64,000 bases of DNA, taken from contig NZ_CP027786.1 in NCBI RefSeq assembly GCF_003795145.1, positions 372,001 to 436,000 of the forward strand, written 5' to 3'. This DNA is from Tetragenococcus koreensis. Lineage in GTDB: Bacteria > Bacillota > Bacilli > Lactobacillales > Enterococcaceae. The notes beneath the pieces were generated by a model. It did not search any database. It saw nothing but the letters and a program-made list of their open reading frames with translations, and had not been told where the DNA came from. Position 1 is the stretch's first letter. Each line of letters starts with the position of its first letter. Below, in pieces: positions 7,789 to 16,750 of this stretch. Position numbers and translations under genes: made by a program.

Positions 7789-8835
7789 ATGAAAAATAGA
7801 TATAAAGTAGAACAGACCAAGGAAAATTATTTTCATTTTTACTTACCTATTTCTGCGGAGGAGCAAGAAATAAAAGTATTTTTAATGAAAAATTTGCACG
7901 ATACTCAGCCAGAATTTTTATTAAGCACGGAAAAAGAAAATTTCGATATTGAGCTAAAGGAACTTTCTTATCGTCCTTATTTTTTGATTAAAACTAACGA
8001 TAGTCAATATATTACAGCAGAACGGACACTACCTGTTGAAGGTATGAATAACTTTAGAGATATGGGTGGCTATGAAACTCAATCAGGAGAAACAGTAAAA
8101 TGGGGCAAACTTTATCGTTCAGATCATATTTATAATGCTACAGAAAATGGGATTGCCTATTTACAAACGTTAAATATCCACACCATTCTCGATTATCGTA
8201 GTAACGTAGAGACAAAAAAATATCCTAACAAGCGAATTGGCGATCAAGTAAAGACCTATCAAATCGATCCTTCCGCGCACGCAGCTGAGCTGGCAGCTCA
8301 ATTTCAGTCTTCCAAAGAAGATGAAGATGCAAATTTAATTAATGAAATTATTGAGCAAAAAGAAAAGGGAACCTTAGTAGATCATAGTAACGTTGTCTTA
8401 ACGCAATATCGTACTTTTGTTAATAAAAAAGAATCGAAGGAAGCTTTTTCTAAAATGTTGCATGTCGTCGCTGATCCTAATGCTCCTGCTGTGGTGCAAC
8501 ATTGTAGGGGAGGAAAAGATCGGACAGGCTTTGGTTCAATGTTAGTTTTAGGAACACTGGGAGTAAAAAAAGAAGATTTAGTGGAAGACTATCTCTTAAC
8601 GGCAAAAAATCGTATCGAACGAAATCGGGCCAAAATGGAAGGTTATAAAAAACTAACGAGCGATCCTGTGGTATTGGATCAATTATATTCTTTTATTGAT
8701 ACCAAACCGGAATTTATAGAAGAATCAATTGATACCATTATCGGCCAGTATGGTACCATTGAAAATTATGCTAAAGAAGAATTACAATTAACAGAACAAA
8801 TGGTTCAGCAAATGAAAAAAATGTATCTAGAATAG
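7789..8835 (+). CDS. Tyrosine-phosphatase-like protein linked to a PTS
   Basis: The 348-residue protein fits the Y_phosphatase3 family (protein tyrosine/serine phosphatases). The P-loop CX5R is at C239-R245 in HCRGGKDRTGFG, and RDMGGYET near residue 90 is the usual N-terminal motif of this group (NFRDxGG). The first 75 residues are an additional, probably beta-rich domain. No signal peptide is seen. It sits two bases after EIID, and a paralogue of the same layout ends the cellobiose-type PTS operon at 55570. The family acts on phosphotyrosine, phosphoserine or small phosphate esters; association with two PTS operons suggests a sugar phosphate or PTS-related target, which is inference. Confidence 0.85.
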   Translation: MKNRYKVEQTKENYFHFYLPISAEEQEIKVFLMKNLHDTQPEFLLSTEKENFDIELKELSYRPYFLIKTNDSQYITAERTLPVEGMNNFRDMGGYETQSGETVKWGKLYRSDHIYNATENGIAYLQTLNIHTILDYRSNVETKKYPNKRIGDQVKTYQIDPSAHAAELAAQFQSSKEDEDANLINEIIEQKEKGTLVDHSNVVLTQYRTFVNKKESKEAFSKMLHVVADPNAPAVVQHCRGGKDRTGFGSMLVLGTLGVKKEDLVEDYLLTAKNRIERNRAKMEGYKKLTSDPVVLDQLYSFIDTKPEFIEESIDTIIGQYGTIENYAKEELQLTEQMVQQMKKMYLE

Positions 8836-8850
8836 TACGGAGGAAAAATA

Positions 8851-10749
8851 GTGAGTTTTGAAAGTACAGATGAACTTCGTATTTTAGCAGATGAACCTAG
8901 GCTGCAATCTCTGTTCCTTCTTTTATTTCGTCATGAAGGTTATTTTACCAGTATGCGATTAGCAGAAGAACTAGGTGTAACTTCTCGAACAATTAAGTCT
9001 GATATTTTACTATTAAAACAAATATTTCATACAGAAGATATATTTATTGCTTCTAAGCCTTCCAAAGGCTATAAGTTAGAAGTTACGGATAAAGGAACTG
9101 AAAATAAGATTAAACAATTTTTTCAAATTTTTCCTTCGATTTCAAGTGAAAGTGAATTTGATCATCGGGTTCGCTATGTTATTCGGCGTTTGTTATCTGC
9201 CGATGAACCGGTAAAAATGGAAGACATTCAAGCGGAACTTTCAGTTAGTTTTTCTTTAAATCACGAAATGCAAGAAGTTAAGAAGATGCTTGCCAAATAT
9301 GATCTACATTTAAAATCGCGCCCACATTATGGGATGTATATTGAAGGCGCATTGTTTAAAAAGATTATGGTGACTGTACGAATGTATCGTTACTTTGATA
9401 AAAGTATCAATAATGATTTTGGTATTACAGCTTATAATCAATTATTTTCTTGCGATGAGCTCGAAAAAACAGCGATAAGAGGAACTTTTTACGAAACGAT
9501 TATCCACTCACGTATTGTTTTTTCAGATATTAATGCAGAACGTTTCATTATCTATTTGCTGTATTTTCGTAACCAAGTATTACAAGAACGTTCGCTTCAG
9601 TTATCTTTACCGACAATCGATTTTGATTATCGCGCAACAGATGAACATGGGTTGGTTGTAGAACTCATTCAAAAATTGAAAATAAAATTTGTTGGCTTTG
9701 ATTTTTCTGATGAGGTTGTTCAGTTTTTAACTTATATTGCGATTTTTAGTACCGATTTATATCGCTTTGTTGATTGCAGCAAAGAAAACTATAATACATT
9801 GGTTTCACTAGCAGAAGAAATAAGAAATTTTATTTTAAAAGGCGTCTCACAATATTTGCAAATCGACATTTTTGATGACTATACTTGTTTAAAAGACTTG
9901 TTAAAAATAATGATTCCTATTAGCTTAAAAATAAAATTAGGGGTTTCTGATAGTATTGATCTTCGTTATAAAGATTTCAAAAACGAAGGGACACAGTCGT
10001 TAATTCGTTACTATAGTTCATTAATTTATCAGAATTTCTTTAGTACTTATGGTTATTCTTTTTCAGAAAGAGAAAAACAACTTATTTTTTCCACTATTTC
10101 GGGCGTGATTAATCGAATTAGCTTAAGCCATCGTAAGTTACGTTTAGCAATCATTGCTATTGATGGGCGTTTGGCCACGCAACCTTTAAAGTTCAATTTA
10201 CAACATTATTTTTCTGAGTTTATTGAACGGATCGAAACGAAAGTTTTGTATGAATTAGAAACACTAGAAAATCAAAAATTTGATTATTATTTGTGTTCAG
10301 ATTATGGGAAAAAATTAAACATTACGTGCGAGCCGATTTTTTATATTGAAGAAGAAATGGATGAATTTGCGTATACCGATTCGTTGAAGCATATATTCTT
10401 TCAAGCTTATGATTATGATAAAAAACTTCCTGACATTTTATTAAAAAATATCAGCTCAGTTGATAAAAAAGCATTTAACAAGGTAACAACAGAAACTTTT
10501 ATCCAAAATGAAGCGGTGCAAGTTCATTTTGATTTAAACGCTAAAGAAGAAGAATTTACGATTTTTCGTGTAGTTGAAAGTGTTGATGAGAAAAAATATT
10601 ATATCAACATCAAAACACAAATTGCTGGAGAAAAACAAAAATTAAAAATGTTAGTGAATATTATCGATCGGATAATGGCAGCTCCATTAAAGTTAGATAC
10701 GGTTAATAGTGAGCAGACAATAAGTTATAGCCATTTCTTAATTGATTAG
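8851..10749 (+). CDS. BglG/MtlR-like PRD transcriptional regulator
   Basis: The 632-residue cytoplasmic regulator starts at GTG behind ACGGAGG. An HTH of the DeoR/HTH_11 type is at about residues 15-65 (MRLAEELGVTSRTIKSDILL), a second winged-helix-like part follows, then two PRD-like helical regions (about 190-300 and 305-410), and the C-terminus resembles a worn EIIB/EIIA-like region. Unlike typical PRDs, neither shows the conserved histidine (IYLLYFRNQVL and LLKIMIPISLKIKLG stand where it would be), so PTS phosphorylation may not control it in the usual way. It probably regulates the operon it ends. It has no AAA+ domain, so it is not a LevR-type sigma-54 activator. Confidence 0.8.
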   Translation: MSFESTDELRILADEPRLQSLFLLLFRHEGYFTSMRLAEELGVTSRTIKSDILLLKQIFHTEDIFIASKPSKGYKLEVTDKGTENKIKQFFQIFPSISSESEFDHRVRYVIRRLLSADEPVKMEDIQAELSVSFSLNHEMQEVKKMLAKYDLHLKSRPHYGMYIEGALFKKIMVTVRMYRYFDKSINNDFGITAYNQLFSCDELEKTAIRGTFYETIIHSRIVFSDINAERFIIYLLYFRNQVLQERSLQLSLPTIDFDYRATDEHGLVVELIQKLKIKFVGFDFSDEVVQFLTYIAIFSTDLYRFVDCSKENYNTLVSLAEEIRNFILKGVSQYLQIDIFDDYTCLKDLLKIMIPISLKIKLGVSDSIDLRYKDFKNEGTQSLIRYYSSLIYQNFFSTYGYSFSEREKQLIFSTISGVINRISLSHRKLRLAIIAIDGRLATQPLKFNLQHYFSEFIERIETKVLYELETLENQKFDYYLCSDYGKKLNITCEPIFYIEEEMDEFAYTDSLKHIFFQAYDYDKKLPDILLKNISSVDKKAFNKVTTETFIQNEAVQVHFDLNAKEEEFTIFRVVESVDEKKYYINIKTQIAGEKQKLKMLVNIIDRIMAAPLKLDTVNSEQTISYSHFLID

Positions 10750-10768
10750 TAAGTTCATTTCATAAAAC

Positions 10769-10814
10769 CAAAAATCGTTCCACTTGTAAAAAAAGGCGGA
10801 GCGATTTTTTATTT
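10769..10814 (+). terminator. Terminator after the PRD regulator
   Basis: AAAAATCG-TTCC pairs with GGAGCGATTTTTT (one bulge), followed by a T-rich tail. It ends the mannose-type operon. Confidence 0.75.
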
Positions 10815-10903
10815 TACTAAAAAAAGATATAGATAGTTTTTCTTCCTCTCGTGGGAAATCAGGGGAGTGTGTACGCCGCTCTAGAGCTTTAAAAGTATCA
10901 TTT

Positions 10904-11986
10904 TTAATCATTTGTTTTATCGGCTAACTGAAAATCCAACCAAACAGGGTTATGGTCAGAATTGATAAACTCCTCATCCTCAACTTCGACCGCTTCAACA
11001 GTAAGGTTATCTGAAAGAATAAAACCATCTAGCAGTGATACATAAGAACTTCCTTTTTCATAAGGGGTATCCAACTTGCGAGTAGAAGGTACCTTTTCTT
11101 CCGCTAAGTTATCCTTTGGAATATGAAAATTTTCTGGTAAACTCTCTTCTGGAAAGGGCTGGTCCCAACTATGCCGGTTTTCGGTAGTTGCAAAAATTTC
11201 AGGACTATTTCCCAATAAATCATGATTGTAGTCACCGCCAACTATGACATAGTTATCTTTTTGATACTCTGTTTCCATGATGTCAAAAAGTTTTTGCATC
11301 TGTTGTTCTTGTACTACAGGATCTTTGGTATAAGCAGATAGATGAACATTAATTGCCAATAATTCTTTTTGATTTTCTACTGGAATACGACTGACAGTAA
11401 ATGCACGATCTAGGTCGAAAAACTTATTAAAATTCGTTTCGATTGGAAGCGAGTAACGGGTTGCTTGCAAAATGTTGCTTTGACTCAACGTAACTAATCC
11501 AGAAGTGGCTTGTCCAATTGGTTCTAAGAAAGGATAAAATAAATAGGACGAATCATAATTTTGACCATAAACACTACTTTTTTGAGCAAAACTTTTTTGT
11601 AAAAAGTCAACTTCGTCTACATGTTGCGAACGATCGCCATCTTGATCGACTTCCTGGAAAAAAGCAATGGTTGGATCAATATTTTCTGTTGTTTCCACAA
11701 TTCCTTCCATGTTTTCTAAAACTGTTTTACGATCTTTTGCTCGCGCACTTTCACCGCCATCCATAAAAAAAGTGTAGTCAGAAGTGTAAGCACCGTAACC
11801 AATGTTAAAAGTCATCGCACGCAAAGTTTGCTCAGTCGGTAGTTTTTCTTTACTATTTTGTTTTGGCTCAAGCGCAATGTTATCCGGCAAACGATCGTAA
11901 TCAACATATAAATAGACAATATAACCCAAAAGTAGCAATAAAATAAAACCTAGAATAGTTCCCACTGTATAAAATATTTTTTTCAA
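10904..11986 (-). CDS. Membrane-anchored endonuclease/exonuclease/phosphatase (EEP) family protein
   Basis: The 360-residue product starts at TTG behind AAGGAGG. Residues 7-28 form one transmembrane segment with a basic N-terminus, so the rest is extracellular. EEP motifs are visible: MTFNIGYG near 58, FFQEVDQD near 110, VGGDYNHD near 249 and the terminal NSDHNPVWLDF. The fold includes Mg-dependent nucleases, sphingomyelinases and lipid or sugar phosphatases; which activity applies is not clear. It is transcribed alone, opposite to its neighbours. Confidence 0.83.
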   Translation of the reverse strand: MKKIFYTVGTILGFILLLLLGYIVYLYVDYDRLPDNIALEPKQNSKEKLPTEQTLRAMTFNIGYGAYTSDYTFFMDGGESARAKDRKTVLENMEGIVETTENIDPTIAFFQEVDQDGDRSQHVDEVDFLQKSFAQKSSVYGQNYDSSYLFYPFLEPIGQATSGLVTLSQSNILQATRYSLPIETNFNKFFDLDRAFTVSRIPVENQKELLAINVHLSAYTKDPVVQEQQMQKLFDIMETEYQKDNYVIVGGDYNHDLLGNSPEIFATTENRHSWDQPFPEESLPENFHIPKDNLAEEKVPSTRKLDTPYEKGSSYVSLLDGFILSDNLTVEAVEVEDEEFINSDHNPVWLDFQLADKTND

Positions 11987-12301
11987 TATTTTACCTCCTT
12001 GTTTTATTAAATCATACCAGAAGTTGTGGGAAAAATACTATTCTTTTATGAAGTGAGGTAAATTGATAAGTTCCATGAAAAATTCATGTTTTGTCTGTCA
12101 TTAGTAAAAGTAATTAATTGATTTTCTTTGATTAAAAAATATTTTTAGTTGAATTCGAAGACAATGCTATGTTCTTTACAAGTGAACAGAACTAGTAGGA
12201 ACACGAAAGAACTTAATAGGCATGTAATTATTATTTCTAACCCTTTAATTTATTGATGTTAAATGGATAGAAAGTGTCTATTTTCACATTATATAGTTAG
12301 A

Positions 12302-12364
12302 AAGAAAGCGATTGCACACTGTGATCTACTGTGCTATACTTTTTCCAGTGGTATAGGCCTATAC
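12302..12364 (+). promoter_or_regulatory. Promoter, cre and GntR-type operator of the EIIC-DUF operon
   Basis: TTGCAC (12312-12317), 17 bases, TATACT (12335-12340) is a strong sigma-A promoter. AAGAAAGCGATTGCA (12302-12316) matches the CcpA cre consensus at 14 of 15 positions and overlaps the -35. GTATAGGCCTATAC (12351-12364) is a perfect 14-bp palindrome at the expected transcript start and resembles GntR/HutC operators. The rest of the 475-bp gap (11987-12461) shows nothing else clear. Confidence 0.75.
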
Positions 12365-12461
12365 TTTTAATAATAAATTTCTTTGCTTTTTAATTAAGGT
12401 AAGAACTTTTTAACTCTTATTGTTATTATTGATTTCTTACTAAGAAAGAAGGAACAACTAT

Positions 12462-13799
12462 ATGCAAAAAAATAACAATTCCGATGAAGGTTTTGTCGAA
12501 AAACATTTAATGCCAATTGCTGTGAAGTTGAGTACTTTTAAGCCATTAATTGCAATACGTGATGGTATTACTCTCGCTATGCCACTAATTATTATTGGTT
12601 CAGTATTTTTGATTTTAGGAAGTTTTCCAATTACAGCTTGGACAGATTGGATCGCAAATACTATATTTAATGGTGTGTCTATTGCTGATATTTTCACTAA
12701 AATCACCAACGGTTCTTTTGGTATTTTAGGATTAATTGGTTGTTTTGGAATAGCATCCAGTTATTCAGAACAACATAAAACAGATGGTAAAGCTGCTGGC
12801 GTGATTGCAGTAGCGGCTTATTTCGTTGTTACGCCCAGTATTTTGACCGGCGATGATACACCTTTAGAAGGAATACCTTACGAATATTTGGGAAGCCAAG
12901 GTTTATTTATTGCGATTATTATAGGGCTTATTTCAGGTGGGTTGTTTCAATGGTTTATTAATCATGATATTCAAATCAAAATGCCAGAAGCCGTTCCACC
13001 TGCAGTAGCATCCAGTTTCAGTGCATTAATCCCTGGAGCTGTGATTATTACCCTTTTTGGTGCGGTATACGCCGTTTTTGCTTGGGCCGATTTGGGAAAC
13101 ATACATGATTTAATTTTGAATGTATTGTCTGGTCCATTAGGTTTATTAGGAGATACTCTCGTCGGTACGATTATTGCAGTCATGCTTAATAGCCTTTTTT
13201 GGTTTGTTGGAATTCACGGTGCCAACGTTGTTAATAATATTATTTCTCCCATTTGGTTAATGAATACGGACGCTAACCGACAATTATTTACTGAGGGAAT
13301 TTTAGATCTAGAACATCAGGGGCATATCATTACGCAGCCGTTTATTGATAATTTCGTATTTATGGGAGGAGGGGGAGCTACTTTAGGGCTTGTAATCGCA
13401 ATAACTATATTAGTAGCAATGAGAAAAGCCAGTAAACAAATGAAAACGTTAGCGCCATTGACGCTAACGCCGGGAATATTCAATATTAATGAACCAACTA
13501 TGTTCGGTATGCCAATTGTTTTAAATATGAGCTTAGTTATACCGTTTATTCTTGCGCCAGTAGTTAATGCTATAACAACTTATACAGCTATGTCATTAGA
13601 ATTAGTTCCACTTAGTACTGGAGCAGTAGTTCCGTGGACAATGCCACCGATTCTTTCGGGTTTTTTAGCAACAAATAGTATTGCAGGTTCGGTTTTACAA
13701 GGTGTTAATTTGATTATTAATATACTAATTTATCTACCGTTTGTTTCAACATTTAATAAACAATTACGTTTAGAAGAAGCAGGAAAACTTACGGAATAA
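12462..13799 (+). CDS. PTS lactose/cellobiose-family EIIC
   Basis: The 445-residue membrane protein belongs to the CelB-like EIIC family: N-terminal amphipathic stretch, entry motif AIRDGITLAMPLIIIGS at about 28-44, KMPEAVPPAVASSFSALIPG at about 170, and the loop motif GIFNINEPTMFGMPIVLNM near 340. It transports a beta-glycoside or chitobiose-like disaccharide together with EIIA and EIIB supplied by other genes. No EIIA, EIIB or glycosidase lies next to it; only the DUF7916-like gene follows 21 bases later. A strong cre and a palindromic operator precede it. Confidence 0.92.
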   Translation: MQKNNNSDEGFVEKHLMPIAVKLSTFKPLIAIRDGITLAMPLIIIGSVFLILGSFPITAWTDWIANTIFNGVSIADIFTKITNGSFGILGLIGCFGIASSYSEQHKTDGKAAGVIAVAAYFVVTPSILTGDDTPLEGIPYEYLGSQGLFIAIIIGLISGGLFQWFINHDIQIKMPEAVPPAVASSFSALIPGAVIITLFGAVYAVFAWADLGNIHDLILNVLSGPLGLLGDTLVGTIIAVMLNSLFWFVGIHGANVVNNIISPIWLMNTDANRQLFTEGILDLEHQGHIITQPFIDNFVFMGGGGATLGLVIAITILVAMRKASKQMKTLAPLTLTPGIFNINEPTMFGMPIVLNMSLVIPFILAPVVNAITTYTAMSLELVPLSTGAVVPWTMPPILSGFLATNSIAGSVLQGVNLIINILIYLPFVSTFNKQLRLEEAGKLTE

Positions 13800-13820
13800 A
13801 AAATATGGAGGAAAAAATAA

Positions 13821-14750
13821 ATGGCAAAAAGGTTAATTAGCGCAGATACTAGTGATGTCATGCAAATGAATGGTGCTGAGTTAAAGCAGAGTATAAAAGC
13901 CAGTGAAGGACGTGTAATTGTTAGTGAGAATGTGGTTGTTCATGAAGCAATTGACGGTTTGACAACTTCAGAACTTGCGGCAGCGTTTGGTGCTGATCTG
14001 ATTTTATTGAATGCTTTAGACGTACTTAATCCTGTAATATTAGGACTATATCCAGGGGAAGAAACGTTGGCTACAGCGAAACCACATCATGACAAAAAAA
14101 GTATTCGACGGCTGCAAGAATTAGTAGGACGCCCGATTGGAGTCAATCTTGAACCGGTCGATCCGGATGCTAAAATGGCAGAAGATCGTTTGGAAATTCC
14201 ACAAGGGCGCAGAGCAAGTGCCGAAACTTTAAAAGAAGCTGAACAATTAGGGCTCAATTTTATCGTTTTAACAGGAAATCCTGGCACCGGGGTAACTAAT
14301 GCGCAGATTGCTGAAAATGTTGCAATTGCTAAAGAAAATTTTAGCGGAATGGTTATTGCTGGCAAGATGCACGGTGCCGGAGTAGACGAGTCAGTGGTTA
14401 GTAAAGAAGCAGCAGCAGAATTTTTAGACGCAGGTGCTGATGTACTTCTCGTTCCTGCCATAGGTACAGTGCCAGGATTAGATGAAGCAGAACTAAAGGG
14501 CATCGTGGAACTAGCTCATAGCCGTAATGGGTTAGTGATGAGTACAATTGGGACAAGCCAAGAAGGCAGCGGATCTGGTTTTCTTGAAAATATTGCTATT
14601 CGCAATAAGATATGTGGCGTTGATATTCAACATATTGGCGATGCTGCCTGGGGCATTCAATCTCCATTTGAAAACATTTATCCTTTGAGTAAAGCAATTC
14701 GTGGAGAAAGACATACAATTCAACGAATGGCACGTTCTATTAATCGTTAA
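13821..14750 (+). CDS. DUF7916-like TIM-barrel protein, PTS-associated
   Basis: The 309-residue soluble protein resembles a family, recalled as DUF7916, commonly encoded beside cellobiose-type EIICs and sometimes mislabelled as a haloacid dehalogenase. Visible features are the N-terminal MNGAELKQSIKASEGRVIV, ELAAAFGADLILLNALDVLN near 52-71, LNFIVLTGNPGTGVT near 145, AGKMHGAG near 175 and the glycine-rich MSTIGTSQEGSGSG near 235-248. The alternating beta/alpha pattern and C-terminal-edge glycine loops suggest a TIM barrel. It is probably a sugar-phosphate aldolase, epimerase or isomerase, but no activity can be assigned. It shares a transcript with the EIIC and is closed by a terminator. Confidence 0.7.
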   Translation: MAKRLISADTSDVMQMNGAELKQSIKASEGRVIVSENVVVHEAIDGLTTSELAAAFGADLILLNALDVLNPVILGLYPGEETLATAKPHHDKKSIRRLQELVGRPIGVNLEPVDPDAKMAEDRLEIPQGRRASAETLKEAEQLGLNFIVLTGNPGTGVTNAQIAENVAIAKENFSGMVIAGKMHGAGVDESVVSKEAAAEFLDAGADVLLVPAIGTVPGLDEAELKGIVELAHSRNGLVMSTIGTSQEGSGSGFLENIAIRNKICGVDIQHIGDAAWGIQSPFENIYPLSKAIRGERHTIQRMARSINR

Positions 14751-14752
14751 GT

Positions 14753-14803
14753 AAATAAACATCGCAAATTGGTTAATTTTCCAATTGCGATGTTTATTTT
14801 TTT
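14753..14803 (+). terminator. Terminator after the DUF7916-like gene
   Basis: AAATAAACATCGCAAATTGG pairs with CCAATTGCGATGTTTATTT (one unpaired base) around TTAATTTT and runs into T8. Confidence 0.9.
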
Positions 14804-14859
14804 GGAATTATAGCTAAAATTCTTAAATACTCATACGATATTGCGAATCGTAACTTATT

Positions 14860-14888
14860 TTGTTAGTATACAGTATTGTTTATATAAT
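14860..14888 (+). promoter_or_regulatory. Sigma-A promoter of the broken EIIBC gene
   Basis: TTGTTA (14860-14865), 17 bases, TATAAT (14883-14888). No antiterminator-type (RAT) sequence or terminator hairpin is seen between it and the gene. Confidence 0.6.
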
Positions 14889-14967
14889 TTTTCAGAATAT
14901 TCCGAACGAAAGACTTGCAACTTGTTTTGGAAATGTAGTAGTTATTAAAAAGTAGAGGATGGAAGCG

Positions 14968-16333
14968 ATGGACTATAAGAATGTAGCAAGGGAGATCTTA
15001 GAAAATGTTGGTGGAGCAGAAAATGTAGAACACTTGACTAATTGTGCAACTAGATTGCGTTTTACCTTATATGATAATGATTTAATCAATACAGAACAGT
15101 TAAACAAAATTGACGGCGTGATCAATGTGGTAAAAAGTGGGATGCAGTATCAAATTATTATAGGACCTAATGTTGGGAATGTCATGATGGAAATAGAAAA
15201 CATGGGCATTAGTGTAAAAGGGGTTGAACAAAAGAAAGCAGCAAAACATTCTAGGCTTGATCGATTTTTTGATGTTATTTCAGGGATATTTACTCCGATC
15301 ATCCCGGCTTTAACAGCTGCTGGTATGTTAAAAGCAGTATTGGTTTTACTCGATTTTTTTAATTTATTGGGAGCAACTTCTTCTACTTATCTGTTTTTTG
15401 AGTTTGTTTCAGATTCAGCTTTTTATTTCTTACCGATATTTGTTGCTATTTCAACAGCAATGAAATTTAAAACGAATTTATTTATTGCAGGAATTCTGGG
15501 AGCGGCTCTGATCCATCCAACCTTTGTTGAATATGTAGCCAAAGGAGACTCGGTTTCTCTATTTGGTTTAGATGTACCACTTGTGTCTTATATTTCTGGG
15601 GTCATCCCTTCAATTTTAGCAGTATGGTTCATGAGCTATGTTGAAAGATTTGCTGATCATGTATCCACCTAAAGCGGTCAAGTTTTTGCTTAAGCCACTT
15701 CTAACTGTTTTAATTGTTACCCCAATTACTTTTTTTGCTTTTGGGCCCATAGGCGCATATATTGGAGACATTTTAGCTTCTTCCTTTGATAGTTTAAATC
15801 AAGTTGCTCCTTGGTTAGTTGCTACTTTAATGGGTGCTTTTTTCCCGCTTTTAGTCATGACAGGAATGCATTGGAGTTTTGTCCCTGTTGTTGTGGTTCA
15901 ATCTTATGCTACTTACAGCTATGAAGCGATTATGGGCCCTGGTAGTTTTGTGTCTAACATTTGTCAGGGGGCGAGCGCATTAGCTGTTGGAATAAAAAGT
16001 AAAAATACGAAACTGAAGCAACTTGCTTCTTCTGCGGGTATTACTGCGTTATTAGGTATTACAGAACCAGCAATGTTTGGTGTAACGTTAAAAGTTAAAA
16101 ACGTTTTATACTGTGTAATGGCTGGGGGAGCAGCAGGCGGGCTTTATTCTGGATTACAAGGCGTAGTTCGTTATACTTCAGGAACGCCAGGTTTAGCTAG
16201 TTTTGCTGTATTTATTGGAAAAAATCCAATGAACATTGTCCATGCTTTTATTTCAGTTGGAATTGGTTTTTTAGTAACGTTTGTTTTGACTTGGTTTTTT
16301 GCCGACGTAAAAAAAGCAGACGCAGAGGAATAG
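14968..16333 (+). pseudogene. PTS glucoside/sucrose/trehalose-family EIIBC, frameshifted
   Basis: The 5' part encodes an EIIB domain (phosphocysteine C26 in LTNCATRLRF) and the first half of EIIC. After SYVERFAD near 15655 the frame ends at TAA 15670-15672, but homologous sequence continues in the next frame as YPPKAVKFLLKPLL to 16333. One extra base around 15655-15662 explains this. Corrected, the product is about 454 residues, a normal EIIBC without EIIA. ATG 14968 is preferred to ATG 14959 because GAGG lies at 14954-14957. It probably makes no working permease, unless the shift is a sequencing error. No glycosidase is adjacent. Confidence 0.88.
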
Positions 16334-16411
16334 GACGTATTTTTTATCATAGTATTACAAGCTCAACCATGGTATACTCCTATTTAAAAATAACTGAAAG
16401 AAGGAATGGCG

Positions 16412-16687
16412 ATGAATTTAGAAGAAGCAAGAAAACTGATTGATCAAGCAGATAAAGAGTTGGTGCCTTTGATTGAACAACGGATGAATGCGGTAGTGGA
16501 AGTGGGCAAATACAAAAAAGAACACAATTTACCCGTTTTAGATGAGAGCCGTGAAAAGGCTGTGTTGGACAAAATTGGTAGCTATACAGAAAATAAAGAC
16601 TTTGAAGATTCAGTTCGTAAAATTTTTCAAGCGATTATGGATACGACAAAAGAGTATCAACAAGAAAAAATTATTGATAAAGAATAG
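16412..16687 (+). CDS. Chorismate mutase, AroQ class (monofunctional)
   Basis: The 91-residue all-helical protein fits the CM_2 (AroQ) fold. It carries the usual EEARKLIDQADKELVPLIEQR first helix, VVEVGKYKKEHNLPVLDESR with the active-site lysine and arginine, and a third helix around FEDSVRKIFQAIMD. It converts chorismate to prephenate for phenylalanine and tyrosine synthesis. ATG 16412 fits AAGGA at six bases; ATG 16406 would sit on it. It stands alone, far from other shikimate genes, as is common in lactic acid bacteria. Confidence 0.85.
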   Translation: MNLEEARKLIDQADKELVPLIEQRMNAVVEVGKYKKEHNLPVLDESREKAVLDKIGSYTENKDFEDSVRKIFQAIMDTTKEYQQEKIIDKE

Positions 16688-16750
16688 TTTTTTGAGTGGT
16701 CATTAGCGAATTTTAGTGTCGTAATATAGTTGAAAGAAGTTGGAAATTTT

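Noticed and set aside
8851-10749. LevR-type activator of the sigma-54 promoter
   Set aside because: No AAA+ ATPase motifs (no Walker A or GAFTGA-like segment) are present; the protein is a BglG/MtlR-like PRD regulator.
14889-14967. RAT antiterminator site for the stand-alone CAT protein before the broken EIIBC
   Set aside because: No RAT-like sequence or overlapping terminator hairpin was seen in the leader.
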